The translations under genes and the position numbers were made by a program. From IMG/VR virus record IMGVR_UViG_3300043496_000172, positions 1-57,301 of that record: 57,301 nt of DNA; one strand, 5' to 3'. Positions within the stretch are counted from its first letter, which is position 1. Each line of letters opens with the position of its first letter. The notes under the pieces are model-generated. The model was not told where the DNA came from. It saw only the letters and a program-made list of their open reading frames with translations, and did not search any database. This stretch comes from a virus. Below, in pieces: positions 6,798-15,017 of the stretch.

Positions 6798-7286
6798 ATG
6801 GACCAGTTCACTGTCACCGTCTACGGTTTGCCGGCACCGCAGGGCTCGAAGCGTTTCATGGGCATGTCGAAGGCTGGTAAAGGGATCATCGTCAACACGA
6901 GCACTGCCCTGACACCGTGGCGTAACGAGGTAGTGTCTGTGTCAACGAGGGAGCTGGACGCAATGGGGCGTCCGGCTCCCTTTTCTTGTGCGGTGATCCT
7001 GGAGGCGCATTTCAGTTTCACGAGACCCAAGTCGGTCAAGAGATCCAACCGTCCACATATGTCGATTGCTCCGGATTTGTCGAAACTTGTACGAAGCACC
7101 GAAGACGGACTCAAGGACGCGGGCGTTTTCGTGGACGATGCACTGATTGTGGCCATCTACTGCTCCAAGCAGTACGTGGACGAAGGGGCCTACAGCCTGG
7201 ACCGGCAGGGCTGTCGCATCGTCGTACGTCCGGTAGTACCATGGGAGATGCCCCCAGGGAGGGGGAGAGTTGAGCTGGAGGCATAA
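6798..7286 (+). CDS. RusA-like Holliday junction resolvase
   Basis: The 162-residue product begins with the RusA-type strand and PxPQGSKR signature (residues 11-19). It carries the acidic cluster expected for the family: D93 in PDLSKLVRS, D103, and D113-D114 in VFVDDALI, followed by K124. RusA enzymes cut Holliday junctions as dimers with a metal bound by these aspartates, resolving branched DNA before packaging. The start ATG 6798 is four bases after the previous stop. TAATG couples it to the next gene. Length is close to the usual 120-160 residues. Confidence 0.88.
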   Translation: MDQFTVTVYGLPAPQGSKRFMGMSKAGKGIIVNTSTALTPWRNEVVSVSTRELDAMGRPAPFSCAVILEAHFSFTRPKSVKRSNRPHMSIAPDLSKLVRSTEDGLKDAGVFVDDALIVAIYCSKQYVDEGAYSLDRQGCRIVVRPVVPWEMPPGRGRVELEA

Positions 7287-7636
7287 TGACAGCCGGCAAC
7301 GCAGTCCTCATCTTGGTGACCGCGCTCCTGAGTCATGTCAGCGGCTTCTGTATGGCCCGCTGGGACCAGTGGAAATTACAGCGCAAGATGAGACCCATCC
7401 CGCTCCCCGGCATGAGCCAGGAGGAGCACGAGACTCAAGTTTTCATCGACAAGCTACATGACACCACCCAGGACGATCTCGCCCTGGACCAGTACGAACC
7501 CAAGACAGAACGGCAACGACGGGCAAAAGTCCTGGCCAGTATCGAACCTGCACAGATCACCTCAGCTGCACACCTGCGGTACGACGCGATGCGTCGAATC
7601 CAGGACGCACTTATCGAACGTCAACTTTCGAAGTAG
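7286..7636 (+). CDS. membrane-anchored hypothetical protein, 116 aa
   Basis: The start lies in the TAATG overlap with the resolvase gene. Residues 5-22 (AVLILVTALLSHVSGF) make a hydrophobic N-terminal segment, then a basic stretch, then a charged helical cytoplasmic-type domain with several Gln/Arg-rich helices. It looks like a single-pass protein with its bulk inside the cell. No family recognised. Confidence 0.55.
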   Translation: MTAGNAVLILVTALLSHVSGFCMARWDQWKLQRKMRPIPLPGMSQEEHETQVFIDKLHDTTQDDLALDQYEPKTERQRRAKVLASIEPAQITSAAHLRYDAMRRIQDALIERQLSK

Positions 7637-7649
7637 AAACGAGAAGCTT

Positions 7650-7871
7650 TTGAAGCAGAAGACATTCCGGGCATTCGGCTACTGCACGGAATGCCGGAAA
7701 TACATGTACCTGAGCCGTAGCGCGGCAAAAAAGGTCAGTGCACAGCATCATGGGGAACACAAGAGCGAATACCGTTGCCCTATCAATGACAATTTCTGGC
7801 ATGTAGGTGGCCTGGATCCCCGAGTCATAGAAGGGAAGACCAGCCGACGTCGCCGATACGATGCAGCCTGA
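7650..7871 (+). CDS. zinc-ribbon-like small protein, 73 aa
   Basis: The only reasonable start is TTG 7650, after GAGAAG; the longer open frame upstream overlaps the previous gene. The product has YCTECRKYMYLS near residue 10, then HHGEHKSEYRCP, a likely Cys/His zinc site. The C-terminus is very basic (TSRRRRYD). This points to a nucleic-acid-binding zinc ribbon. It is the last gene of the left arm before the convergent boundary. Confidence 0.5.
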   Translation: MKQKTFRAFGYCTECRKYMYLSRSAAKKVSAQHHGEHKSEYRCPINDNFWHVGGLDPRVIEGKTSRRRRYDAA

Positions 7872-8260
7872 CGTGCCCGCCCAGCCCGCCACCTGTACGA
7901 CAATGCAGCCGCCGTTCCAGTCACATCACCCGACACATCGCGCCCGGTCACGTCGACGCACCCCTTCTTCTCGACCCTTAGCCTTACCGTCCCACACCGA
8001 CACACCTCGCCAGTTCGAAACCGATCCCTACGACTACTCGCCTTCCATCCCAACTGACTCGCCAACCCGCTCTCCACCCCCACTGACTCGCCAAGTCGGC
8101 TCCACGCCAGGCCACCCGACTATCCGACTCCCGCCTGTTCGACTACCCGCCTCCATCGCCTACTCACTTCCCACCTGTTCGACCGTCCATCGCCGTTCCG
8201 ATCCTGTTCGACCATTCTTCTCGATGCGCACTCAGGTCACTCCCCCTCACGCCGAGGCCC
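7872..8260 (+). other. 389-bp gene-free C-rich convergent gap
   Basis: This gap separates the rightward early block from the leftward late block. The + strand is C-rich and G-poor with repeated units such as CTGACTCGCCAA (twice near 8053-8090) and TTCGAC/CCGAC words. Near its end GAGGCCCCTACCGACGGTAGCGGCCTC (8251-8280, interrupted here by the reader's choice of arms GAGGCC and GGCCTC) forms a hairpin that may terminate the late operon. Confidence 0.6.
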
Positions 8261-8557
8261 CTACCGACGGTAGCGGCCTCGGTTTGTGTGTGGTGGAAGG
8301 GTGTCCCAGATAGGAGTCGGAACAGGTTGCGGCCACAGAACCTGTTCCATCATGTCCATGGCCCGACGGTGCGCCCACCACTGATCCCGAGCAGAGACGT
8401 CGAAGGAGACTTCCAGCGTCTGGTTCGCGGGCTCTTCGACTTCGGGACTGTTGAACCACCAGTGCCGGTCACACCACAGGTACATGGCCTCCAGGATCGA
8501 GCTGGAGGCCAGATCTGAGGCCAACACGGTGAACGTGTAGCGACGGTGGCAGGTCAC
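8261..8557 (-). CDS. hypothetical protein, 98 aa, end of late block
   Basis: GTG 8557 overlaps the upstream stop as GTGA. The 98-residue product is rich in Trp and Met (YLWCDRHWWF, DQWWAHRRAMDMMEQVLW) with no membrane segment or known motif. Its coupling to the membrane protein upstream suggests a shared role, perhaps in lysis. That is position-based only. It is the last gene of the leftward late block. Confidence 0.5.
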   Translation of the reverse strand: MTCHRRYTFTVLASDLASSSILEAMYLWCDRHWWFNSPEVEEPANQTLEVSFDVSARDQWWAHRRAMDMMEQVLWPQPVPTPIWDTLPPHTNRGRYRR

Positions 8558-8895
8558 TTCGAGTCCAGGTCGACGGGCGCAGACGGGATCAGCATCGACA
8601 GCTGAGCAATCCGCTCGTGGAGCTGCTTGTTGTCTTCCCGTAGCTCAAGCAGCTGCCCGTTGGACAGCTGCTTGATCTCGGTCGAGTCACGTTTCAGGTC
8701 ATTGACCTTCGCCCAGCCAAACGCACCCGCCATCAAAAGGACAACGGGTGCGAGACCGGACATGATGCCTACAACATCCAGGCCAATGGCGGCCAACCAG
8801 ATAACTGTGGTGGCCAGGATGACGGACAGGCCGAGGATAAGGACCACCTGTGGTGGGGTCACATTTTTCATTTCGGCTGCGACCAGTGGAGACAT
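8554..8895 (-). CDS. two-helix membrane protein, possible holin
   Basis: The 113-residue product has two hydrophobic segments (about residues 16-38 and 42-60) and then a charged coiled-coil-like tail (LKRDSTEIKQLSNGQLLEL). ATG 8895 follows AAAGGTG. Two membrane helices plus a charged cytoplasmic tail match class II holins in size and shape, and it lies at the end of the late transcript. The endolysin, however, is 43 kb away on the other strand, so holin is only a candidate call. Confidence 0.5.
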   Translation of the reverse strand: MSPLVAAEMKNVTPPQVVLILGLSVILATTVIWLAAIGLDVVGIMSGLAPVVLLMAGAFGWAKVNDLKRDSTEIKQLSNGQLLELREDNKQLHERIAQLSMLIPSAPVDLDSK

Positions 8896-8951
8896 GAAAA
8901 CGTCACACCTTTAGTATGTCAAATACATCCCTCTTGCAGGCAGTATGTCAT

Positions 8952-9266
8952 TTAGCTGGGCAAGTAGCCGATTTTGCGGTGCCGCTCGGCGATCTTCTCC
9001 GCAGTTTCCAGGATGACTTCCTCAGCCTTGAAGCCGAGGCTCTCTATCACCATCAAGGCACACATGACCACGTCGCCCAGTTCCCGGGCTACGTCAGCCT
9101 TGCTGCCGTAGTAGCCCTTCCGAGGCTTACCGCCAGTCATTCCCAGCCAGGCATCAGAGACTTCGCCGACCTCCTCGACCAACATGAGGATCCGATCCGG
9201 AATGTCTACGTTGTTATCACTGAGCCAACGGGCAGTAATCCGGGCCAGTGGATACAGATCGTTCAT
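8952..9266 (-). CDS. MazG-like nucleotide pyrophosphohydrolase
   Basis: A 104-residue, all-helical protein with the MazG metal-binding pattern: EEVGEVSDAW (31-40), followed by RELGDVV (61-67). Such enzymes hydrolyse (d)NTPs to monophosphates or lower alarmone pools. Phage copies are common and are thought to adjust nucleotide metabolism or counter stress signalling. The ATG overlaps the stop of the small Cys-rich gene upstream (ATGA). Length suits a single-domain phage MazG. Confidence 0.85.
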   Translation of the reverse strand: MNDLYPLARITARWLSDNNVDIPDRILMLVEEVGEVSDAWLGMTGGKPRKGYYGSKADVARELGDVVMCALMVIESLGFKAEEVILETAEKIAERHRKIGYLPS

Positions 9267-9436
9267 ACCGTCCTCTGGTTGCAGTCTCTCTCGTGATTGT
9301 CAGCTCTCAGTTCGAGCCGGTACTGGTCGCTGCCGGAGCATGCGTAGCAGCAGTGTTCGCATTCATACCTGAACCAGCCCTCGGATTCTTCGTAGACGAC
9401 GCCCAGAGTGGTGCCGTCAGGCAGATACCTTGCCAT
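9263..9436 (-). CDS. 57-aa cysteine-rich microprotein
   Basis: ATG 9436 opens a 57-codon frame that overlaps the end of the upstream gene by 20 bases and the MazG start by four (ATGA). The product has CEHCCYAC in its centre plus a later Cys, so it may bind zinc. The N-terminus (ARYLPDGTTLGVVYEESEG) looks like a small beta hairpin. It fills what would otherwise be a hole in a fully overlapping gene string, which supports it as real. Confidence 0.6.
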   Translation of the reverse strand: MARYLPDGTTLGVVYEESEGWFRYECEHCCYACSGSDQYRLELRADNHERDCNQRTV

Positions 9437-9656
9437 CGCCTGCCGTCCGAGCCAGTCGACGCAGCCGGATCAGTTCCTCAACTACGGCATCAATCTGTCG
9501 GTCGTCGTAGCCGTCAGTGAGTCCCTCAAGGACGATGTCTGGCATAGCCAGGAAGTCGAAGTGCGCATAGTGCTCCTCGGTTTCTTCGACCCAGTACGGT
9601 GCCCAGCTACAGTCCTGGTAGCGCTCGCAGCCACATCGACACGGTTCGGTACTCAT
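9417..9656 (-). CDS. small Cys/Trp-rich hypothetical protein, 79 aa
   Basis: Start set at ATG 9656, which overlaps the glycosyltransferase stop as ATGA. The N-terminus has CRCGCERYQDC, a possible zinc knuckle. The rest is acidic and helical (DDRQIDAVVEELIRLRRLA). It belongs to the chain of small genes attached to the sugar cassette. No known function. Confidence 0.55.
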   Translation of the reverse strand: MSTEPCRCGCERYQDCSWAPYWVEETEEHYAHFDFLAMPDIVLEGLTDGYDDRQIDAVVEELIRLRRLARTAGDGKVSA

Positions 9657-10255
9657 GCGTCTCCTTTTCCCGGTAGGCCACAACTGTTCTGACCATGCTG
9701 GTGGTATGTCCACGTACGCTCGGCCAGGTGCACCATCTTCAGGTCACGTTCACAGCAGAGCTTCGCGACTCCTGTGATGAATGCCCAGTCCTCGTTACTG
9801 AACGAGGGGCCGGCCGAATCAGGGAAACCAACCTGTAGCGCGATATCAGTGCGTACAAGCACGTTCATGGTCGTGTGATGCGGGTTGCAGGGATTGAAGG
9901 GAAGGCCGAAGTGACCAAGTGGATCTGGTCCATGGAACCAGGAGTAGACATATACGGCGTCTGTAGCTTCTGCTACCGAAATCAGCTTCGCCAGATGGTC
10001 GGGCTGCCATTCATCGTCCGAGTCCAGCCATGCAATCCACTGTGTTTGCACATGGTCGAGGAGCTGTTGCCGTGTCCGACCGGCACCGTGTCTCTGTTTG
10101 TCATTAACGATGATGATTTCTTCGGGTTGCTGAAACTGTGCGTACACACTGTTGAGTGCACGCCCCAGTAGCCCGCCTACCATCCTGGCCGGATGACAGG
10201 CGACTGCTACCGTAATTCCTGGCCGGAGATCCTCCAGCCGGGGATACATCGGCAT
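9653..10255 (-). CDS. family 2-type glycosyltransferase
   Basis: About 200 residues with the GT-A layout. A first strand VAVACHPARM is followed by ALNSVYAQFQQPEEIIIVND, then WIAWLDSDDEW with the DxD metal-binding motif, and NEDWAF in the acceptor region. GT2 enzymes move a sugar from a nucleotide donor to an acceptor. ATG 10255 is used; a TTG four codons upstream (10267) would overlap the previous gene. Its place after the tail genes suggests glycosylation of virion proteins. Confidence 0.82.
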   Translation of the reverse strand: MPMYPRLEDLRPGITVAVACHPARMVGGLLGRALNSVYAQFQQPEEIIIVNDKQRHGAGRTRQQLLDHVQTQWIAWLDSDDEWQPDHLAKLISVAEATDAVYVYSWFHGPDPLGHFGLPFNPCNPHHTTMNVLVRTDIALQVGFPDSAGPSFSNEDWAFITGVAKLCCERDLKMVHLAERTWTYHQHGQNSCGLPGKGDA

Positions 10256-10259
10256 TGGC

Positions 10260-10490
10260 TCATTCAACGTTGCCTCGCACGTTGGCTGCTGCGTAGTGGG
10301 CGTGAGCTGCGGCGATTAGACATCGAGTCTGGGCGATCAGAGCCGTCAAGGTGGTGGAATGAACCCAGCCGTCCTTCTGTATGGCTGCGGTGATTTCCTG
10401 AGTGACAGCATCGGCCTGGACGAGGAGTGCGTCTCCGCGTCGGACCCGCATCTGGCGCCATTCGTTGCTGAAGATCACAGGGTCAGTCAC
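10260..10490 (-). CDS. hypothetical helical protein, 76 aa
   Basis: GTG 10490 overlaps the end of the upstream gene by eight bases. The product is helical and Ala-rich (TLTALIAQTRCLIAAAHAHYAAA), without signal or metal site. It lies inside the sugar cassette but has no sugar-enzyme signature. Function unknown. Confidence 0.5.
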   Translation of the reverse strand: MTDPVIFSNEWRQMRVRRGDALLVQADAVTQEITAAIQKDGWVHSTTLTALIAQTRCLIAAAHAHYAAANVRGNVE

Positions 10491-10740
10491 GGGCTCGGCC
10501 CCAGACTGCGCCGATACTGTCTTTCATTAGACCCAGGTCGATGACCGAGTTCCAGTATCGGAACGCGGCGACATTCTTGCCATCATCCTTGTAGAAGTAC
10601 AGGTATCCCGTCTCTTCAGCAACGCGGAAATGCTGCGCGATGACGATGGCGTCATCTGCTTTTGCGTCCATTTTTACCTGGAACCTGCGAAGCTCAGCTG
10701 GTTCCGGATATTTGTCCGTGTTCACTTTGTCAGTGTTCAT
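10483..10740 (-). CDS. hypothetical protein, 85 aa
   Basis: Start set at ATG 10740, which overlaps the upstream stop (ATGA); the longer open frame runs into the upstream gene. The product has alternating strands and helices (AIVIAQHF, GYLYFYKDDGKNVAAFRYW), suggesting a small alpha/beta protein. No motif. Confidence 0.5.
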   Translation of the reverse strand: MNTDKVNTDKYPEPAELRRFQVKMDAKADDAIVIAQHFRVAEETGYLYFYKDDGKNVAAFRYWNSVIDLGLMKDSIGAVWGRARD

Positions 10741-10946
10741 AGACCCTGTCGTCTCCGTTCCTGTTCCTGTTTCAGTGCCTGGATTTCTTTCTGTGCCATG
10801 CAGTAGTCGCAGAGGATGACGCCCCAGGGCAGTAGCCACTGCTTGTGTAACGTTCCTGGCCGGCCACACTTCAGCAGGAGCGCGTCAGTGTCTCGGCGTT
10901 CGGGGTCATCGTTGACGTACGTTCCTTCACATGGACCCGTAACCAT
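10737..10946 (-). CDS. small zinc-finger-like protein, 69 aa
   Basis: Start at ATG 10946 is preferred, overlapping the end of the glycosyltransferase gene by 20 bases; GTG 10970 is also in frame. Four cysteines arranged as CEGTY, KCGRPG and CDYC make a likely zinc site. The C-terminus is a Gln/Arg-rich helix (KQEQERRRQGL). Function is unknown. Confidence 0.5.
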   Translation of the reverse strand: MVTGPCEGTYVNDDPERRDTDALLLKCGRPGTLHKQWLLPWGVILCDYCMAQKEIQALKQEQERRRQGL

Positions 10947-11610
10947 GTTCGTGTAGTCGCCACCACTCAAACCAGGGAACGTTATAGTTCCACTTCAATT
11001 CCGGATGAAGCCAGAAAAGTACCGGAAGTGACAGTTGGTCCTGATGTGACCAGTTGATGCACTCCTGCCACCATTGCTCCGACACGTCGATTACCGTGTC
11101 GGTATGACGTCTAACGTTTGCGCCTGTTGCGATGAGTCCGAGCCCCGGACCGTAGCCTATGGACCGGTAGAAGGCCGCCTGACCGAGGATGGACTCACCG
11201 TCGTAGCGCCATGTGAGTGTGGCGGAGTACTCAGCCTCTGGGTAGATACAACCTCGACTTGGATGGCGCACACAGGCCCACTCGTCCAGTTCGAGTGCCT
11301 GGAGACACCGACCGACGTAGTCATCGACCATTACCTCCATGCTGGCATCAATCCAGAGAGTGACGGAAGCATCTGGGACGGCAAGATGCGGGTGACACTT
11401 CCAGAACTTGTGCGCCAGCATGGGGCTCGTGATCTCCGGCTTACCTCTGAGGGTAGCGATACCGTGGGGCACGTAGACCACCTCCCAGCCCGGAGCGATG
11501 AGGTTGCGCTGATCAGTGAACAGGTAGGCCGCAACCCCAAGCTTCTGCGGTAACGGCTTCACCCAGTCGTAACGGCCGTACAGCGCGGAGTACAGAGCTA
11601 CCTCAGGCAA
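10927..11610 (-). CDS. putative glycosyltransferase, TOD1/DUF616-like
   Basis: A 227-residue protein starting MPEVALYSALYGRYDWVKPL, a pattern typical of DUF616 (TOD1/MUCI70-like) glycosyltransferases. It has a central VTLWIDASMEV, where the acidic D replaces a DxD, and a late HQDQLSLPVLFW acceptor-type motif. The likely start is TTG 11610, overlapping the epimerase stop by eight bases. It probably transfers a sugar supplied by the neighbouring enzymes onto a virion protein. Confidence 0.7.
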   Translation of the reverse strand: MPEVALYSALYGRYDWVKPLPQKLGVAAYLFTDQRNLIAPGWEVVYVPHGIATLRGKPEITSPMLAHKFWKCHPHLAVPDASVTLWIDASMEVMVDDYVGRCLQALELDEWACVRHPSRGCIYPEAEYSATLTWRYDGESILGQAAFYRSIGYGPGLGLIATGANVRRHTDTVIDVSEQWWQECINWSHQDQLSLPVLFWLHPELKWNYNVPWFEWWRLHEHGYGSM

Positions 11611-12436
11611 GGAGAGCAGTCAACGGCTTGTACCAGTGGATCGCGGTGCGCAACGCATCCCAGTCCATCTCCGGTTTCCAGCCTAAGAGATCCCACCCAT
11701 CACCAGTTGCAACAATCTGCGTATCCGGGACCTCTCCCATTCGCATACGGAAGTGCCGGACACCTCCGGTGGAACCGGTTTCTTTGATGACGAACTCAGC
11801 GATCTCGTTGATGGTGATGGGGATTCCAGTTCCGGCATCGAAAACCTGGTCGTCTGTCCACTCTGTGGCGTCAATCAACATACGGGCAACGTCGTAGACG
11901 TCCACTGCATCGACGGTTTGATTTCCAGATCCCCAAATGGGAATCGGAAGGTTGTTCCAGGCCATGGTGGCGAAGGTGGGAATGAACTTCTGCGGGTGAC
12001 CGGGTCCGTACTTCTGCCCGGGACCGTAGGCGTTGAAGGCTCGGACATGTGACACCCCCACTCCAAAGTTGACGTGCCATGCGGTTGCTAGCCGCATCGC
12101 ACACAGCTTCGTGGCCTGGTAGATGTTGGCCCAGTTGCTGTCCGGCATCGTGATGCCGACATAGTTGGCGTGGTTGTAGCGGCACCAGTCGAGGATGCGG
12201 ACGGTTCCTTTGATGTTCACGTCGATGGCTTCGTCAACCGACTCGAACAGCTCAGAGGTGCCCAACATCCCGGCCAGGTGGATGACCGATTCAGCTCCGT
12301 CGAGCGCACACAGGTTACCCATGATGTCGTGACCATTGGAACGGTCGAACATCATGACAGTGTCACCGTTTTGTTCAGCGACGTGCTTGACGGCGTGGCC
12401 GATGAAGCCACCGCCACCGGTTACGGCAATGTTCAT
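11603..12436 (-). CDS. NAD-dependent epimerase/dehydratase (extended SDR)
   Basis: The 277-residue protein opens with a Rossmann strand and the NAD-binding motif GGGGFIG (7-13). It has VIHLAG at 51-56 and the catalytic YxxxK (Y106, K110), so it is an extended SDR of the UDP-sugar epimerase or dehydratase type. These act on nucleotide-activated sugars. The active-site residues are intact. ATGA couples it to the methyltransferase gene. It gives the cassette its own sugar-converting step; the exact substrate cannot be read from sequence. Confidence 0.9.
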   Translation of the reverse strand: MNIAVTGGGGFIGHAVKHVAEQNGDTVMMFDRSNGHDIMGNLCALDGAESVIHLAGMLGTSELFESVDEAIDVNIKGTVRILDWCRYNHANYVGITMPDSNWANIYQATKLCAMRLATAWHVNFGVGVSHVRAFNAYGPGQKYGPGHPQKFIPTFATMAWNNLPIPIWGSGNQTVDAVDVYDVARMLIDATEWTDDQVFDAGTGIPITINEIAEFVIKETGSTGGVRHFRMRMGEVPDTQIVATGDGWDLLGWKPEMDWDALRTAIHWYKPLTALLA

Positions 12437-13110
12437 CCGATTCCCTTGAATTCCCGTAGCTCCGCGAGGATGTCGTCAGGTTCGTAGGCGTGCTCGCGCG
12501 AGATGATCGACTCGGGTACTGGTGTGTCCCAGTACTTCTTGGCCTCGGCGAAGATTCGTTTCTGATCTACTGGACCACACTCGAACCCGTAGATCACCAG
12601 GGTTCCAGTGGGTTCAGTGTTGACTTCCACGATGCGGAGGTCGGGACAGGTGTCCAGCAGGATCTCCGACACTTTCCACACGTCACCGGCCCAATCACCG
12701 GGGCACATTTCCCGGGTTGCCTCACTGGGATTGCGGGGCAGGATGTCGTCGAAGATGACGACACCGTCGTGGGCGATGTGTTCGGCGATGTTGACGAAGT
12801 CGTTCAGGGCCTGGTCGAAGTGGTGAAGTCCGTCGATGAATCCGAAGTCAATGGCGGTCGGCAACTTGTAATGGTCGGGACTTTTCGGTAGGCCCCGACC
12901 CCGCTCGACCTCCTTGAAGAAGGCATCCGACGTCATCGGGAAGATTCGCTGGTTCTTACTGGCCGAGGTGATCGGTTGCGGGTCCACGCCCCAGGCATGT
13001 TCAGCGGCGAAGGCCAACTGCAAACTGGTGCCGTACTGGACCCCGATCTCCAGGTAGAAGTCAGGGCGCACTACTCGGTGCACCTCGGCCAGGAATGTGT
13101 GCAGGTGCAT
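12433..13110 (-). CDS. class I SAM-dependent methyltransferase
   Basis: A 225-residue protein with the motif I pattern YLEIGVQYGTS (about 19-29), then WGVDPQP, and FGFIDGLHHFDQALNDF, characteristic of the Methyltransf_24 group. VVIFDDIL follows as motif IV. Members methylate sugars or small molecules. Here it probably modifies the sugar made by the epimerase or transferred by the glycosyltransferases. AGGAG stands five bases before ATG 13110. Confidence 0.82.
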   Translation of the reverse strand: MHLHTFLAEVHRVVRPDFYLEIGVQYGTSLQLAFAAEHAWGVDPQPITSASKNQRIFPMTSDAFFKEVERGRGLPKSPDHYKLPTAIDFGFIDGLHHFDQALNDFVNIAEHIAHDGVVIFDDILPRNPSEATREMCPGDWAGDVWKVSEILLDTCPDLRIVEVNTEPTGTLVIYGFECGPVDQKRIFAEAKKYWDTPVPESIISREHAYEPDDILAELREFKGIG

Positions 13111-13118
13111 TTAATCTC

Positions 13119-13766
13119 CTACCAGGGCATAGTGCCGTACAGGTCCTTGAACGCTTGAGCATCATGAGCGATGCGAACGTGAATCTCCGGCGTCACCTGA
13201 CCGTTCGGATACAGGTGCCGTACATGTGCCTGATCGGTCATCGCCATACCGCCAAGCTTACGTGACTCCCAATCAATATAGTCGTCGCTGAAGTACCAGT
13301 ACAGAGACTCGTTAGCACGGAGTTCCAGCTCCCCCCGGAGCATGAAGGCGAACCCTTGCATGCGCAGGTGTAGGGGTACAGGTCCGGGCTCCACCAACAG
13401 GTGTGTTGATGGTCCGGAGCAGGCAGCAGCAGCACCTGTTTCCTCCATGCGAGTCTCAACAGCTTCGAACCAGTTCGGTGACACGATCGCGTCGTCATTG
13501 AGGATGGCCACCCGCCAGGGTTGTCCCCCTGGAGAAGTCGAAGAGATACTCTTCAGCGCTACGTTCCACCAGGCGGAGATGTTCTTCTCTACGATCGTGG
13601 GAAGGTCCTCCTCGTCCATGATGTAGAACGTGTCCTGTGACCGGACCGTGAGGCCGTCGTCTCCGGTGTAGACGACGATGACCTCGTCTACCTGTGGATA
13701 GATCGCATCGAGGCATTCATATAGGCAGCCTCGTCCATTACTCGGGATGATTGCGTAGCGCCGCAA
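13119..13766 (-). CDS. GT2-like glycosyltransferase
   Basis: A 215-residue protein. The TTG start at 13766 is supported by GGAGGG five bases upstream and by the first beta strand beginning at once (RRYAIIPSNGRG). The GT-A pattern continues with ECLDAIYPQVDEVIVV, then VAILNDDAIVSPNWFE, which holds the DxD variant NDD, and SDDYIDW. The likely role is sugar transfer in the same pathway as its neighbours. Acceptor and donor are unknown. Confidence 0.75.
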   Translation of the reverse strand: MRRYAIIPSNGRGCLYECLDAIYPQVDEVIVVYTGDDGLTVRSQDTFYIMDEEDLPTIVEKNISAWWNVALKSISSTSPGGQPWRVAILNDDAIVSPNWFEAVETRMEETGAAAACSGPSTHLLVEPGPVPLHLRMQGFAFMLRGELELRANESLYWYFSDDYIDWESRKLGGMAMTDQAHVRHLYPNGQVTPEIHVRIAHDAQAFKDLYGTMPW

Positions 13767-13995
13767 CGGTTCCCTCCAGCCACTGTGGACATTCGAATAG
13801 GTGACTTGTTGCGCACGCTTGGAACGTGGACAGATCCCAGGGACCTTCAGTCCAACCGAAGGACTTGGTGTCCGAGTTCCAGACCCCCACGCCTACTGGC
13901 ACCCCTGTTTCGCACAGGATGCACTGCATGTAGGTAGAGGAGATCACCGTGAAATTCTGGAGCCACGCTCGATTTTTAACGCTATTGTCCATGCT
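13738..13995 (-). CDS. small Cys-containing protein, 84 aa
   Basis: ATG 13995 is chosen; it lies inside the 3' end of the upstream glycosyltransferase gene. The product has CILCETG and later CATSHLFECP, so two Cys pairs could hold a zinc. The middle repeats VPVGVGVWNSD. It overlaps the next gene by 29 bases. No known family. Confidence 0.5.
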   Translation of the reverse strand, partial: SMDNSVKNRAWLQNFTVISSTYMQCILCETGVPVGVGVWNSDTKSFGWTEGPWDLSTFQACATSHLFECPQWLEGTVAALRNHPE

Positions 13996-15017
13996 TCTGC
14001 CCATCTCCAGGCGTTCGCCTGGATTGTCTGCTTCTCCATGTACTGGCGGCCCTGTTCGGCTTGTTCCTTGCGGAGGACGTCGTCTGTCAGGAGTCGCTTG
14101 ACCTGGCTGTACCAGTCTTTCGGTGTCTCCGCGAGCAGGCCGCAGCCTGACTCCCGATGGAGTCGACGATACTCCTCCCGGGGGGAGGCAACCCAAGGTA
14201 CTCCAGCAGCCATGTTTTCGATACCTTTTAGCCGGGATTTGGCAGAATTAAAACTTGACGATTCAAGTGGTACGAGACCGACGCTGTACGTCTGGCCGAT
14301 CGTCCGAATCCAGTCAGCCAGGTCCACGGTGCCCGTACAGTGCGGTGTCTCTCGCAGCCGGAGACACTCCTTCACCTTTCGGTCAGGCCCCACAATCCGG
14401 AAGGGGAAACCCTCATCGATCAGCTTCTGGGTCATGTTGCCCATGACCTGGAGATCAGTCGGATGCGACAGAGTAGTACCAGCCCAGCCAAAACCGTCTG
14501 TATCTACCGGTTCACGCACCAACGCGGCTTCTGGGACATAGTTGTCGACGACACTTCCTCGCCCATGCTTCGCGTACACCTTCTGGAGCTGAGCGGTAGA
14601 AGTGGTGACATAGGTGGCGTTACGACAACTGTCGCTGGCGTAGCGCCAGTTGTATCCGCTGGTGCTCCCGGACCGGTACGTGTCGAAAGCGACGTTGCCT
14701 GGCCGGATACACGTCATGTCGTCATCCATGTCTACGACAACGGCGATGCCGTTGCTGCGCATAATGTCGATCATTCCGGGCTGGAGCGGGTACGCCGGTC
14801 GTTGAACCACGACTACGTCGGCATCGTCAGGAACCCGGAGACTGACAATGGTCTGGTCACCGTTAGGTTCGTCTCGAACCTTGGCCTGGAGTCCCGACTT
14901 GGAACCGAACGCCATGATGGCAACATCCACGCCTTGAAGCTGAAGCGCTTGCGCAGCCCAGATAAGGCGGTAATGGCCGCAGCCGTAGTGGTCAGCTGGA
15001 TAAACGTAAACTTTCAC
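13944..15017 (-). CDS. GT-B fold glycosyltransferase (GT4-like)
   Basis: A 357-residue protein with two Rossmann-like halves. The N-terminal half begins MKVYVYPADHYGCGHYRLIW. The C-terminal half carries VGLVPLESSSFNSAKSRLKG and NMAAGVPWVAS, the donor-binding ExG-type region of GT4 enzymes. It is a retaining-type sugar transferase in the late operon, joined to the tail gene upstream by a GTGA overlap. It probably decorates tail or capsid proteins. Confidence 0.85.
   Translation of the reverse strand: MKVYVYPADHYGCGHYRLIWAAQALQLQGVDVAIMAFGSKSGLQAKVRDEPNGDQTIVSLRVPDDADVVVVQRPAYPLQPGMIDIMRSNGIAVVVDMDDDMTCIRPGNVAFDTYRSGSTSGYNWRYASDSCRNATYVTTSTAQLQKVYAKHGRGSVVDNYVPEAALVREPVDTDGFGWAGTTLSHPTDLQVMGNMTQKLIDEGFPFRIVGPDRKVKECLRLRETPHCTGTVDLADWIRTIGQTYSVGLVPLESSSFNSAKSRLKGIENMAAGVPWVASPREEYRRLHRESGCGLLAETPKDWYSQVKRLLTDDVLRKEQAEQGRQYMEKQTIQANAWRWAEAWTIALKIERGSRISR

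Noticed and set aside
7861-8313. 150-codon rightward frame in the convergent gap
   Set aside because: Pro/Ser/Thr/Arg low-complexity translation caused by the C-rich composition; no ribosome-binding site and no family pattern.
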